64,000 nucleotides of DNA, from the NCBI RefSeq assembly GCF_011174705.1, contig NZ_JAANIJ010000001.1, positions 3,224,001 through 3,288,000 of the forward strand, read 5' to 3'. This stretch comes from Tessaracoccus coleopterorum (GTDB taxonomy: Bacteria; Actinomycetota; Actinomycetes; Propionibacteriales; Propionibacteriaceae). The notes under the pieces are model-generated. The model was given only the letters and a program-made list of their open reading frames with translations. It ran no database searches and was not told the origin of the DNA. Positions within the stretch are counted from its first letter, which is position 1. The number at the start of each line of letters is the position of its first letter. Made by a program: the position numbers and the translations under genes. This document shows positions 1 to 9,687 of the stretch, piece after piece.

Positions 1-953
1 GGCGGGCCGCCCGAGGATCGCCGAGATCGAGCGCGCCGAGCGGTGGGGCAGCAGCGCGCTGTGCACCTCATTGGCGATGTCGCCGAGGCGCACCAGGGAC
101 CGGTGCAGGCGCGATGCGCTGCCGTCCGCCAGCACGGCGAGGGCGAGGTTGAGCGCCGGCTCCTCAGCCGATGATGCCAGCGGCGCCCCCACGACAGGTA
201 GCTGAGGGAGTGGGGCACCGGGCGGCTGACGGTGGTGGTGCCCGGGGTCGCCGCGGTGGGCTCGGGCATCGCGGCCCGCATGGGTTTGGGGACCATCGGC
301 AGGTGGCCGAAGTGCTTCTCGGCCAGGGCGATGCCTTCGTCGGCGCCGACCGGGCCGCACAGCACCAGCCGGAGGTTGCTCGCCGGGTACCAGGCCCCGA
401 AAAACGTGGCGACGTCCTCGAGTGGGGCGTCGTCGAGGTCCTGCATGGAGCCGATCGTGAGGTGGCCGTAGGGATGGTCGGAGGGGAAGTGCTGGCCGGT
501 GAGCAGTTCGAGGAGGTCACCGTAGGGCTGGTTGTCGTAGCGCTGCCGCTTCTCCTCCTTCACCACCTGGCGCTGCGTCTCGAAGTTCTCCCCGGTGATG
601 GCGAGGCTCGAGAACCGGTCGGCCTCCAACCAGAGGGCGAGGTCGAGGGCTCCGTGGGGCACTGTCTCGAAGTAGTTGGTGCGATCGGTCGACGTCGTCG
701 CGTTGACGGTGCCGCCGAGCGCCTCGACGGTGGCCATGTGCTCGCCGGAGGCGACGTTGGCCGAGCCCTGGAACATGAGGTGCTCGAAGAGGTGCGCGAA
801 GCCGGTGCGGCCGGGCGTCTCGTCGGCCGAGCCGACCTCGACCCAGATGTTGACGGCGACACCGGGGGCGTCGGCGTCCGGTGCAACGACCACCTCGAGC
901 CCGTTGTCGAGCCTGTGTCGCGCCATCGGGTAGTGGAGCCTGGCCTGGGTCAT
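1..953 (-). CDS. M16-family zinc metallopeptidase (insulinase/pitrilysin type), partial
   Basis: The gene runs leftward from an ATG at 953 and leaves the window, so only about 317 N-terminal residues of a usual 420-450 are seen. The inverted zinc motif HxxEH is present (HLFEH, about residue 55), followed by the conserved EALGGTVNA region and, about 75 residues after the zinc motif, a segment containing the distal metal ligand. These are family signatures of processing-protease-like M16 peptidases, which cleave peptides using Zn2+. The frame shifts near 180-195. Downstream of that point the sense reads EEPALNLALAVLADGSASRL, as expected for the family, so I treat it as a one-base sequence error. 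It is divergent from the aldo/keto reductase. Substrate and localisation cannot be inferred; no signal peptide is visible. Confidence 0.85.
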   Translation of the reverse strand, partial: MTQARLHYPMARHRLDNGLEVVVAPDADAPGVAVNIWVEVGSADETPGRTGFAHLFEHLMFQGSANVASGEHMATVEALGGTVNATTSTDRTNYFETVPHGALDLALWLEADRFSSLAITGENFETQRQVVKEEKRQRYDNQPYGDLLELLTGQHFPSDHPYGHLTIGSMQDLDDAPLEDVATFFGAWYPASNLRLVLCGPVGADEGIALAEKHFGHLPMVPKPMRAAMPEPTAATPGTTTVSRPVPHSLSYLSWGRRWHHRLRSRRSTSPSPCWRTAAHRACTGPWCASATSPMRCTARCCPTARRARSRRSSGGP

Positions 954-960
954 GGGACGA

Positions 961-1009
961 GACACTATCGCCTGCGCGCCTGCGGCGGGTTCATGCCGGC
1001 GATAGTGTC
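961..1009. repeat. 12-bp perfect inverted repeat between divergent genes
   Basis: GACACTATCGCC (961-972) is repeated as its exact reverse complement at 998-1009, separated by 25 bp. It fills the 62-bp space between the divergent starts at 953 and 1016. It could be a regulator operator or two symmetrical promoter elements. No T-run follows, so a terminator is unlikely. Confidence 0.6.
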
Positions 1010-1015
1010 GGGGAC

Positions 1016-2015
1016 ATGTTGTACCGCTATCTCGGCAAGTCCGGACTCAAGATCACCGAAATCACCTACGGCAACTGGCTCACCCACGGCTCGCAGGTGG
1101 AAAACGATGCCGCGAAGGCGTGCGTGCGGGCCGCCCTCGACGCGGGGATCACCACCTTCGACACGGCCGACGTGTACGCCAACACCGTCGCGGAGTCGGT
1201 GCTGGGGGACGCGCTGGCGGGGAGAGGCGCGAGTCGCTCGAGATCTTCACGAAGGTGTACTTCCCGACCGGACCGAAGGGGCCAACGACACCGGCCTCAG
1301 CCGCAAGCACATCATGGAGTCGATCAACGGGTCACTCCGGCGGCTCGGCACCGACTACGTCGACCTGTACCAGGCGCACCGCTACGACGTGTCGACCCCT
1401 CTCGAGGAGACGATGACGGCGTTCGCCGACGTCGTCCGCCAGGGCAAGGCGCTCTACATCGGCGTGTCGGAGTGGAACGCCGAGCAGATCCGCGAGGGTG
1501 CCCGGCTCGCGGCCGAGCTGAACATCCAGTTGATCTCGAACCAGCCGCAGTACTCCATGTTGTGGCGCGTGATCGAGGACCGGGTCGTCCCGGCGTCGGA
1601 GGAGGCCGGTCTGTCGCAGATCGTCTGGTCGCCCGTCGCGCAGGGCGTGCTGACGGGCAAGTACCTGCCCGGTGCGACCGCCCCCGCGGGCTCGCGGGCC
1701 ACCGACACGAAGGGCGGGCAGCAGATGATCGGCCGCCTGATGCGCGACGACGTCCTCGAGCGGGTGCAGTTGCTGCGACCCGTCGCCGAAGAGCTCGGCC
1801 TGACGATGGCGCAGTTGGCGGTGGCCTGGGTGCTCCAGAACCGCAACGTCGCCACCGCGATCATCGGGGCCTCGCGCCCGGAGCAGATCACGGAGAACGT
1901 GGCCGCGAGCGGCGTGGAGATCCCGGCCGAGCTGATGGCGCGGATCGACGCGGCCCTGGGTGACATCGTCGAGCGCGACCCGTCGCTCACCCGGGCGCCG
2001 GAGCCGCGTCACTAG
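1016..2015 (+). CDS. Aldo/keto reductase (Kv-beta/YghZ-like), one frameshift
   Basis: The start MLYRYLGKSGLKITEI and the segments FDTADVYA, GTDYVDLYQAH, YIGVSEW and QPQYSML are typical of the potassium-channel-beta-like aldo/keto reductases, which reduce aldehydes or ketones with NADPH. In FDTADVY the D and Y are the expected catalytic residues, and the late GASRPEQI segment is the cofactor-phosphate region. The frame breaks at 1215-1235, where GCGGGGAGAGG has lost one G; restoring it gives LAGERRESLEIFTKVYF. The reconstructed protein is about 333 aa, the normal family length. Physiological substrate unknown. Confidence 0.9.
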
Positions 2016-2044
2016 GGTCCACGGGAGGGTGCGGAGTCCCCGAT

Positions 2045-2074
2045 TTGTGCTTCCGTCGAGGCTTGTCCTATAGT
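2045..2074 (+). promoter_or_regulatory. Probable promoter of initiator tRNA gene
   Basis: A good -10 hexamer TATAGT (2069-2074) lies 18 bp after TTGTGC (2045-2050), a fair -35. The predicted start of transcription, about 2081, is a few bases upstream of the mature tRNA at 2087. Confidence 0.5.
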
Positions 2075-2086
2075 TGGTCAAGCCGA

Positions 2087-2160
2087 CGCGGGGTGGAGCA
2101 GCTCGGTAGCTCGCTGGGCTCATAACCCAGAGGTCACAGGTTCAAATCCTGTCCCCGCTA
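2087..2160 (+). tRNA. Initiator tRNA-fMet (CAT)
   Basis: A full cloverleaf can be folded with acceptor CGCGGGG/CCCCGCT, D-arm, anticodon loop CTCATAA and T-arm ACAGG-TTCAAAT-CCTGT. Two features identify it as the initiator: an unpaired C1:U72 end and three consecutive G:C pairs at the base of the anticodon stem (GGG/CCC). The 3' CCA is not encoded (CGA follows). A hairpin terminator follows directly. Confidence 0.97.
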
Positions 2161-2169
2161 CGAACGGAA

Positions 2170-2199
2170 GATCCCGTCCTGATTCTTCAGGGCGGGATC
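2170..2199 (+). terminator. Intrinsic terminator after tRNA-fMet
   Basis: GATCCCGTCCTGA pairs with TCAGGGCGGGATC around a short TTCT loop, followed by a weak T-containing tail. It begins ten bases after the tRNA. Confidence 0.75.
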
Positions 2200-2493
2200 T
2201 CTGCTTCCCCGTGAACACCGAACTCCCGCCAGCCGGCGTTGTGATGGCGCCCGGGGCAGGCGCGTTGACCATGCCAGCAGCATCCTTGACCATCCAGTGA
2301 AGCCTTGTCCGGGGTCACCTGAACATGACCTCCTGACCGTCAGGTGAGGCAGTCGGCTGCTCAGGCAACCCGGTGGAGGAGTCCGAAGGCCACCGACGGC
2401 GTCCCGAAAGGTCGGGACCTGGTGCCCTCGCGCCCGGGTCATCGGGGGACGGAGAGTTGTGGAAAGGGTCGAACGCTCACCAGGAAGGGCAAT
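2200..2493. other. Non-coding stretch with small hairpins
   Basis: No convincing gene is visible here on either strand. Two small palindromes are present: CACCTGA/TCAGGTG (2316-2322 and 2340-2346), and a perfect 7-bp stem with a 4-base loop at 2401-2418 (GTCCCGA-AAGG-TCGGGAC). The second lies about 75 bp upstream of the histidine-kinase remnant and may be part of its old leader. Confidence 0.4.
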
Positions 2494-2990
2494 CATGACC
2501 GACACGCTCCGCTCAGCACCCACCGACAACCGCACAGGTGTCGTGGGCACACGCACTCGTTTCGCCTGGCTCGCCTTCGCGTCCGCGCATCATCGACGGT
2601 CTTCGCCCGCCCGCCCTGACCGAGCTCGGGCTGGTCGGCGCCATCGACGAGTTCTGCCGCCTGATGTCCGTGTCACCCTCGCCCACGATCTCCCGTGAAA
2701 CACCCGAGTCGTTGCCGGACCTGGCACCCGCGGTCGAGGTGGCCGCCTACCGGGTCACGAGCGAGGCCGTCACCAACGCCGTCCGCCACGCCGATGCCGC
2801 CAGGATCCTGGTCACGCTGGCCACGACCGCGGAGGGGATCAGCGTCTCAGTGACCGACGACGGCTCCGGCTGGGACGCGAGCCCCGACGTGACCCACGCC
2901 GGGCTGTCGACGATGAGGGAACGCACGGAAGAGATCGGCGGCCGGCTGAGCATCCAATCGGGCCGCGCTGGGACGTCGGTGCACGCCTGA
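2494..2990 (+). pseudogene. Remnant of NarL-type sensor histidine kinase (internal deletion)
   Basis: A start with a good ribosome site (AGGAAGG before ATG 2494) gives an N-terminus MTDTLRSAPTDNRTG. After about 30 residues the sequence jumps, in another frame, into the C-terminal part of a HisKA_3-type kinase: LRPPALTELGLVGAI, N-box VTSEAVTNAVRHAD, G1 box VTDDGSGWD, and GLSTMRERTEEIGGRLSI. The membrane region and the phosphoacceptor helix with its histidine are absent. This cannot be a one-base error; several hundred bases are missing. I infer a kinase gene that suffered an internal deletion, or a misassembly. The neighbouring LuxR-type regulator may once have been linked to it, but the large kinase at 3719-5951 is its present partner. 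Confidence 0.7.
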
Positions 2991-3080
2991 CACCTTAACG
3001 AGGTTGTCGAGGTGGCACCCATCAGGACCACCCCGCTGGCAGTCACACACGCCGACGGAACCTGCCCCCGGCGGCGCACG

Positions 3081-3722
3081 TCAGACGTCGAACCAGCCGT
3101 CGGCCGCGGCCTCCATCGTCGCCTGCGTCGTGTTGGCCACGGAGCGACCGACCGCCGCGTACTTCTCGTAGGCACGGGCCAGGTATGTCTTGACGGAGCC
3201 GAGCGAGATGGGCGGGTCGAACTGGCGGCCGATGGCCTTCACCGGCACGCCTTCCCGGCGAGCCGGAGGCAGACCAGTTCCTGCTTCGTCAGCGCGGGGA
3301 CGTCCTCGCTGTCGGCCAGCACGGCCGCGGCGAGGGCACTCGACTGGGCCCAACCCGTATCGTGGACCTCCTCGATGGCCCGGTGCAGTTCCTCGGGCCG
3401 GTCGCCCTTCAGCACGAGCCCCTGCTGCCTGCCTGCATGGCCAGCCGGACGGGCAGGCGCCGCTGGTCGGCCGTCAGCACGATGCTGCGGATCCCGAGGG
3501 CAGTGAGGGCCTCGATCGTCTCGTGGCCCGTCACCCGGCCCTCCATCTGCAGGTCGATCACCGCGACGTCCGGTGGCGTCGCAGCGGCGGTCTCGAGGAA
3601 GGCCCGGCTGTCCGTGCCGGAGAACACGATCTCGATGCGGGGATGTCCTCGGCGAGCGCCCTCACCGAGTGCAGGATGAACTCGTGGTCATCCAGGATGG
3701 CGACGCGGATCAGGCCGGTCAT
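3081..3722 (-). CDS. NarL/FixJ-family response regulator (REC-LuxR HTH), frameshifted
   Basis: The N-terminus MTGLIRVAILDDHEFILHS is a receiver domain, with the DD acidic pair and then AVIDLQME carrying the phosphoacceptor Asp. The C-terminus KAIGRQFDPPISLGSVKTYLARAYEKY is a LuxR-type helix-turn-helix. At least three frameshifts (about 3270, 3430 and 3630) break it; each segment continues the family pattern, so sequencing error is likely. The start codon overlaps the kinase stop as ATGA (3719-3722), showing they are co-transcribed and translationally coupled. It is expected to be phosphorylated by the upstream kinase and to bind DNA. Confidence 0.85.
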
Positions 3723-5951
3723 GCGGAAACCTCCTCGCCGACGGGCGGCCGTAGCTGGGTGAAGTCCTCGTCGACGACGTCGACCCATGGGGCGACGCCT
3801 TCGAGTTGATCGGGGACAGTGCCGGGGCGGTGACCGTGATGACGGCACCGTCGCCCCGCGGTGAGATGGCCAGCTGCTGTCCGGGTTCCTCCGCGTGGAG
3901 AGCTGTCGAAGCACGGTGGCGAGGCCCTTGCGTGACTCGAGGCCGGGTGTCTCGAGGTCGAACCGGCAGCGCCAGCCACGCCCCCGCAGCCTGTCCAGCT
4001 CGGCGGCGACGCCCGCCTCGCCCGGCCACAGCCGCAGCTCGTCGCGCAGGCGTGCCTCGAGCCGGAGCGCCTGCGCGGCCGTTGAGGGCGAACCGGTGAG
4101 CAGCCGGCCGCTGGCGACGCCGTCCAGGAACCCGCCGGCGAGCGAGTTCGCCCGGGTGAGCCAGTCGCGCCAGATGCCCTCGCGCTCGGCGCTGATGCGC
4201 TGCTGCTGGGCGATCCGGGCGCGCTGTTGGAGGTCGCGCCACTCGTAGCGCGCGACCGCCGCGGTGCTGAACACCAGTACCAACGTGATGATGACATCGA
4301 TGCCGAGCGAGACGATGGCGCCGAAATGGCCGACGAAGGTGGTCTGCCAGCCGAGCGTGACGATGCTCATCAGGACATGCCCGCCGACGAGGACCCCTGC
4401 CATCGTCAGCGCCGTACCGATCCGCCTGCCCGGCAGCGCAAGGATCGCCATCGACCCCGCCAGGCTCGGCACCCAGATGGACCACACATCCTCCCCGGCG
4501 CTGCCGACGATCAGATAGTTGTAGGCGAGGCCGACGAGGGCGACGGCGCAGAGGATCCAGGCCTCGGCGTCGCTGAGGCCCCGCCTCCGCACCCTGCCAC
4601 AGGCCAGCAGCACCACGGCCGCCAGCAGCGCCCACGGGACGAAGGTCTGCAAGGTGCTCATGCCGGGATGCGTGATGGTGACGTGGATGAGGCTCGCGAA
4701 CACCAGCGGGAGCGGTACGAGGGAGAGCATGCGCCGGGCGCGGGGCCCGAGCACGTTCCTGGCCTGCGGCTCGGCGGCCGGCCAACTGAGCGTCACCGTC
4801 GTCCCCGTCGGATCGGACACGATGTGTGCCTCCCCACCGACCGCCACCATGCGGGCACCGATCGACTCGCGGATGCCCATCGAGGAGGCGGGGACCGCGG
4901 CCGTGTCGAACCCGGGGCCGTGGTCGCGGATCTCCAGTCGCACGGACTGCGGGGTGGAACGCAGCGTGACGACCGCGCCGGGGTCCGGGGTGTGCTTGAC
5001 GACGTTGCGCACGGCCTCCAGGCCGGCGCCGATCAGCGCGTCTGCGATGTGCAGAGGAACCGACACCCGCTGCAGGTCCCATTCGAGCTTCGCGGGCCCG
5101 GCAGCGAGCCGATTCCGGAGGGACTCATCCAGGTGCTCGGAGTGGTCCTCCGCGGCGACCTCGGGGAGCCCGGTCAGCATGCTCCCGGTGGTGCGGCATG
5201 AGCTGCGGATCTGCTCCGGCGCCACACCCGACGGGCCACGTGCCACCAGCTGGAGAGAGTGCAGGATCGAGTCGTGTGCATCGCGCCGGATCGTGGACAG
5301 CGCCTCGGCACGGGCCCTCGCCAACTCGTGCGCGCGCTCCTCGCGAACGCGGTCCTGCTGCGACCTGAGGTAATCCTCTGCGATCGCGGAGACGAACAGA
5401 CGGCCCAGCGCGAGAAGCACCAGAGAGCCGATGAGGAACAAGATGGAGAGGAACTGCAGCTCCCAGTCCAGGTCGCGGGCGGTGGCCAACGTCAGGAACC
5501 CGACGAGCGCGGACGCGCCCAGCACCGGGAGCTGCCAACCCTTGGGGTAGAGGAGCGCGAGGTAGACGAGTTGGGTTCCCAGCCAGACGTCGGTGCGCCA
5601 GACCGCCGGACCCTCCGGCTGCCCCAGCTGTCCGAGCACCAGGACCGCGGTCGCGATGATCGAGAGCGCGACGACCATCCAACTCCGGTTGCGCGGCACG
5701 AGACAGTCCACCGCCACCAGCAGTTGTGCCGTGAAGATCACCACGAGCCCCAGCGCCAGGATCGGGTCCCGGGTCTCGAACAGGGCGATCAGCGGGCGCT
5801 GCAGGAAGACGATGGCAACGATGGCCAGGGCGAGTTCGATGGGGCGCTGCACCGTCCGCTCGGTGAACTCCGAGGGAAACAGAAGGCGACGGAGCCTGTC
5901 TGCGGGCGCGGTCAGCCAGGGACGGCGGACCCAGGCGCCTCGGGTGTGCAT
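3719..5951 (-). CDS. Large membrane histidine kinase with two TM modules
   Basis: The protein of about 740 aa starts at ATG 5951 (MHTRGAWVRR). Residues about 30-210 form a block of membrane helices, followed by a HisKA_3-like helix with the likely phosphoacceptor His (IRRDAHDSILHSLQL). Then comes an HATPase domain with N-box EAVRNVVKH, G1 box RDHGPGFD and MGIRESIGARM. A second membrane block follows (LPLVFASLIHV to VIITLVLVFSTAA), with another helical segment (QQQRISAEREGIWRDWL) and a region resembling a decayed ATPase domain without recognisable N or G boxes. It looks like a tandem duplication of a sensor-kinase module whose second copy lost catalysis. The last 60 residues are frameshifted (about 3780-3890). 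The stop overlaps the response-regulator start (ATGA). Confidence 0.8.
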
Positions 5952-5971
5952 TTCGACAGGATAGCTTGGAC

Positions 5972-6024
5972 GACTCGAACCCCGCCGGTATTTTCCCCCA
6001 AAGAACACCGGCGGGGCTCGAGTC
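5972..6024. repeat. 18-bp inverted repeat upstream of the kinase gene
   Basis: Positions 5972-5989 (GACTCGAACCCCGCCGGT) and 6007-6024 are reverse complements with a single mismatch, around a 17-base loop containing TTTTCCCCC. It lies 21 bp upstream of the kinase start and 140 bp beyond the VOC gene end. It could be a VOC terminator or an operator/leader hairpin of the kinase operon. The rest of 5952-6162 shows no gene. Confidence 0.6.
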
Positions 6025-6162
6025 TGGAAGAACTCTCACGGAAAGTGGACCCTTCTTGGAAGACGAGTCTGGTGCACCCACGCCCCGCGTCACGTCGGCC
6101 GAATGGACGACGGTGCCCCGGGACACCTCGTCCACGCCTGGGACGGACGGTGAACAGCCCAG

Positions 6163-6523
6163 TCAGGCGCCGGTAGAGCCCTCGTAGAGCCCGATCACGT
6201 TGCCGTCAGGATCCTCGAATGCCGCCCACCAACTGGTGGCGTCGATGGGGCCTTCTCCATCACGATCCGGGCCCCGTTCGCGGTCGCCCTGCCGAGCACC
6301 TCGTCGATGGAGTCCACCTCGACGTAGGAGCGGGCTGGGTGAAGGCCGCATCCCGGGGAGCCAGCCCACCGCCGCTGATCTTGTTGGGGGCCTGCCACAT
6401 CGGGTAGCCCTCGAAGCCTGGGACCTCCGCGATCTGCCAACCGAACAACTCGCTGTAGAAGGCGGACGCCTTCGCCATGTCGCCGACAGGGATGTCGATG
6501 TGGGTGATGTCTCCGTGGGCCAT
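6163..6523 (-). CDS. VOC-family (glyoxalase/bleomycin-resistance fold) protein, frameshifted
   Basis: The start MAHGDITHIDIPVGDMAKAS is preceded by a strong AGGAGG ribosome site. FYSELFGW and the C-terminal FEDPDGNVIGLYEG are classical vicinal-oxygen-chelate signatures; the His near the start and the Glu in LYE are usual metal ligands. The length of about 120 aa is that of a one-domain VOC protein. Frameshifts near 6255 and 6345 split it and are probably technical. Function is uncertain: members range from antibiotic-binding to glyoxalase-like enzymes. Confidence 0.8.
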
Positions 6524-6653
6524 CGCTGGCCTCCTCTCGGTGGGGTTGACGATCCCGAGCCTAGGTCGGTGGGAGCTGCCCGGGAAGCGCTGGCGACAGG
6601 CGTCGCGGAGCGCCACGCCGGGCAGGTGCGGGGTCGCTCAGCGGAGGACCTTC

Positions 6654-8566
6654 TCAGATGTCGAAGCTGTCGTGCGTCGCGACGCAGGCGAACTCGATGA
6701 CATGGTCGGGAAGCACCCAGTAGTGGATGCGGCGGGCCGAAGGCGAGCTCACCTGGAGGCTGGCGCGCCAGGCTACGGCACCGTCGGGCCTGATGCGGAC
6801 GGGAGCGCCGCCGCCCGACCCGGTCCGCAGCTGGTGCACCTCGCGCCCGGCCACCTTGGGAGCGACCCCGGTCACGATCTCGACCACCACGGCGGCCACC
6901 TTCTCGTCCTTGATCCCCTCCAGGGCGGTAAGGCTCGACAGGAACCGCGGGCCGAGCCGGTACTCGACGAGTGGTCGGTCCTTCTGCTCGGCTGCCGGGA
7001 AGCGGGAGGCCCACTGGCTCAGCACCAGGAAGCGGAAACCCTGCTCCGGGTCGGCGAAGCTGGGCGCCGACGGCGCGGTGTTCGGCCGGACCCTGCTGCC
7101 TGCCTTCCGGAGCCGGGCCCGCGACTGCCTGACGTCGAACTCCAGCTTGGCGGCGTCCCGCACCCTGAGATCGAGGAGGACCCGCAGCTGTTCGGTCCCG
7201 CCCTGGGCCGCGGCCAGTTCGGCCTCGAGCGTCGCGTTGACGCTCGTCAGGCGGGAGACCTCGGCGGACAGAGCGTCGATCTTGCGCAGCAGCAACTTCG
7301 TCGACCCCGACGGGGTCGACGGGCCGGCCGGGGGTGGATGGCCGCGGCCGCGGCAGGCGGGCCGGGTTTCGGCGTGGCCGGGTGGCCCGGCTTCGGCGTC
7401 GCGGGTGCGGCGGGGTCCGGCTCCTTGAGCGCCGTCGGGCTCGGCGTCGTCTGCGGCGCAGGCCGTTTGCGGTTGCGGTCGAACATCCCCGGTGTAGGGG
7501 CCGGCGCGCGCGGCGCCCCGCAATCGGCCCGGGCTTCGGGTTCGGCAGCCGGTTGCGGTTCCGCCGGGGCGAGGTCGTCGGGGCGGGCGGCAGCTCCCGG
7601 CCCATCGTCGGCTCCGCATCCCGGTCCTCGACGAGCCAGGCCGGGCCGCCCGGCAGCAGCGGAGGCGCGGTGACGATGGATTCGTCATCGTCGACGTCGA
7701 GCAGCGACAGGGCCCATCCCGGCGCGACGGCGGTCACCCGCGCCGGGATGACCTCGTCGACGGTCATCAGCGTGGTCAGGTCGTCGGCGGGGTTGCTGGT
7801 GACGTCGGCACGGGTGACCCGGACCACGACGGCGGGCGAGGCCGTCCTGGGATAGAGGACGAGGTCGGCGGCCCCGGCGGCCACCATCTGCACCCTCGTG
7901 AGCACCACGTCACCGACGGCGTAGACCATGAGCGCCTCGTCGGCCGGACGCAACGCCCGCGTGACGTCGAGACGGCGGCTCTGCCCGTCGAAGGTGCCTT
8001 CCAGCCGCTGGCCGATGGCCACCAGCCTGCCGATGGGGACGTCGGCGGTGGTCAGTTCCTCGGCGATGGTGGCCAGAGTCCCTGCCCCGAGGTCCACGGC
8101 CGCCCTGCCCGCAGCCACCCACTTGACGGTTCCGGACACCGCCCTGAGCTGGTCTTTCGGAGGCGCGTTGAGCAGACCGGCCGACATCGCCATCCGCAGG
8201 GCGTCGGAGATCATCTCGGTGGTCGCCTCGAGGCCGTCGCGCTCGTTGAAGGCAAAACGGAGGGGGATTCGGACCGGTTCGTGACCCAGCCCAGCCCGAT
8301 CGGGTAGACGCGACCCGCGCCCCGTACACCTGCGTGCCGTCGGCCATGCGCCGCGAGAACTCCCAGGTGATGGCCCCGGTCGGGAGGAGGAACACGTCCG
8401 CGAGGTTTCCCGCCTGGGCGGCGATCTGCCTGGCGTCGATCCACGGGGTGTCCCGTCCGGCGGGGACGGTGACGACCGCCGTCGGCTTGCGTCTCGTGTC
8501 GCCGTTGAGGTGCCGGGCGAGGTGGACGGCCTCGTCAGCGGTGTCTACCAGGTGAACCGTTCCCAT
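6654..8566 (-). CDS. Uncharacterised ~635-aa protein with Pro-rich linker and coiled coil
   Basis: I do not recognise a named family. The start MGTVHLVDTADEAVHLARHL leads into a domain with VTVPAGRDTPWIDARQIA and FLLPTGAITWEFSRRM. A mixed beta-rich region follows to about residue 300 (LATIAEELTTADVPIGRLVAI, ALMVYAVGDVVLTRVQMVA). Next is a low-complexity linker with repeated ATPKPG units, a coiled coil (KIDALSAEVSRLTSVNATLEAELA) and a C-terminal domain of about 200 aa ending near HYWVLPDHVIEFACVATHD. No signal peptide or membrane helix is visible, so it is probably cytoplasmic. Frameshifts occur near 8280, 7560-7600 and 7310. The architecture suggests a scaffold or regulatory protein, but that is only inference. 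Confidence 0.6.
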
Positions 8567-8653
8567 GATGAGAGGTTAGGGGGTGCGCGTGTCGATCGGT
8601 GGGAAGCGTGACAGACCGCCCGGCTCCGGCCGGGCGGTCTGTCGAGGGGACTC

Positions 8654-9648
8654 TCAGAAGATGCGGGTCACGATGTCCGCAGGCGCCTCCAGGAGGCGCT
8701 CGATCTCGTCGTCCAGCTTCACCAGCGTCAGCGATGCGCCTGCCATCTCGAGCGACGTGCAGTAGTTGCCGACGTAGCTGCGCGCCACCGTGATGCCCTG
8801 CTCCGCCAGCTTCGCGGCGGCGATGCCGAACAGGATGTAAAGCTCGCTGATGGGCGTACCTCCCAGGCCGTTGACCATGAGCGCGACACGATCGCCGGAC
8901 GCGTAGGGGAGGTCGGGGACGATCGCGCCGAGGAGCTCGTCGACGATCTCATCCGCCGACACGAGCTCGGCGCGGCGCCGCCCCGGCTCACCGTGGATGC
9001 CGACGCCGACCTCCATCTCGGTGTCACCGAGCTCGAACAGGGGCTGCCCTTCGCCGGCGGGGTGCATGCGGTCAGCGCGATGCCCATCGTGCGGGTCACC
9101 GAGTTCACCCGCTCGCCGATCGCCTTGACCTCCTCGAGGGACGCGCCCTCCTCGGCGAGGGCGCCGCACGCCTTCATCACGAAGAAGTTGCCCGCCACGC
9201 CGCGACGGCCGACCGTGTACAGCGAGTCCTGGACGGCGACGTCGTCGTTGATGAACAGGGTGTCGCAGCGCACGCCGTCGGCCTCGGCCATCTCCTGGGC
9301 CATCTCGAATGCCATCCGGTCACCCGTGTAGTTGTTGACCAGCAGCAGCACGCCCTTGTCGGAGGCGACGCGCTTCGCCGTCTCGTAGACGTACTCGGCG
9401 GGCGGGGCTGCGAACACGTCGCCGGGGCAGGCGGCGTCGAGCATGCCCTTGCCGACCACCATGACGTGGGCCGGCTCGTGGCCGGAGCCGGAGCCCTGGA
9501 CGATGCTCACCTTGTCGTGGTTCGGGGCGTCCGAGCGCATGATGAGGTTGTATTCGGGCACGTAGACGATCGTTTCGGGGTTCGCCAGCGCGATGCCCTT
9601 GAGCATCTCGGGGACGAAGTTCCTGGGATCGTTGATGAACTTCTTCAC
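8654..9648 (-). CDS. dhaK: Dihydroxyacetone kinase-like subunit DhaK
   Basis: The protein begins MKKFINDPRNFVPEMLKG and carries GSGSGHEPAH (substrate pocket), NNYTGDRMAFEMA (Asp that helps deprotonate the substrate) and GVGIHGEPG, whose His forms the hemiaminal bond with dihydroxyacetone. The C-terminus ends ADIVTRIF. The reconstructed length of about 330 aa is normal. One frameshift near 9056 interrupts it. It binds a short ketose covalently for phosphorylation by DhaL. It is the last gene of an operon with dhaL, a HAD phosphatase and a class II aldolase. Homologues acting on erythrulose are known, so the substrate is not certain to be dihydroxyacetone. Confidence 0.9.
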
Positions 9649-9687
9649 GGGTCTCCTTTGACTCTGAGGTGGTGGATGGGCGGGGTG

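Noticed and set aside
171-1015. Long rightward open frame continuing into the aldo/keto reductase
   Set aside because: This part is antisense to the M16 peptidase, which shows family motifs; the real reductase starts at 1016 and joins this frame only because of a frameshift.
4227-5201. 324-codon plus-strand frame opposite the membrane kinase
   Set aside because: His/Asp/Arg-rich composition is typical of an antisense frame; the minus strand encodes clear kinase motifs.
5972-6024. tRNA-like T-arm (GGTTCGAGTC on the minus strand)
   Set aside because: No D-arm or anticodon arm can be folded around it; the match arises from the inverted repeat.
5966-6187. 73-codon plus-strand frame covering the inverted repeat
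   Set aside because: It starts inside the hairpin region, has no ribosome site and no recognisable pattern.
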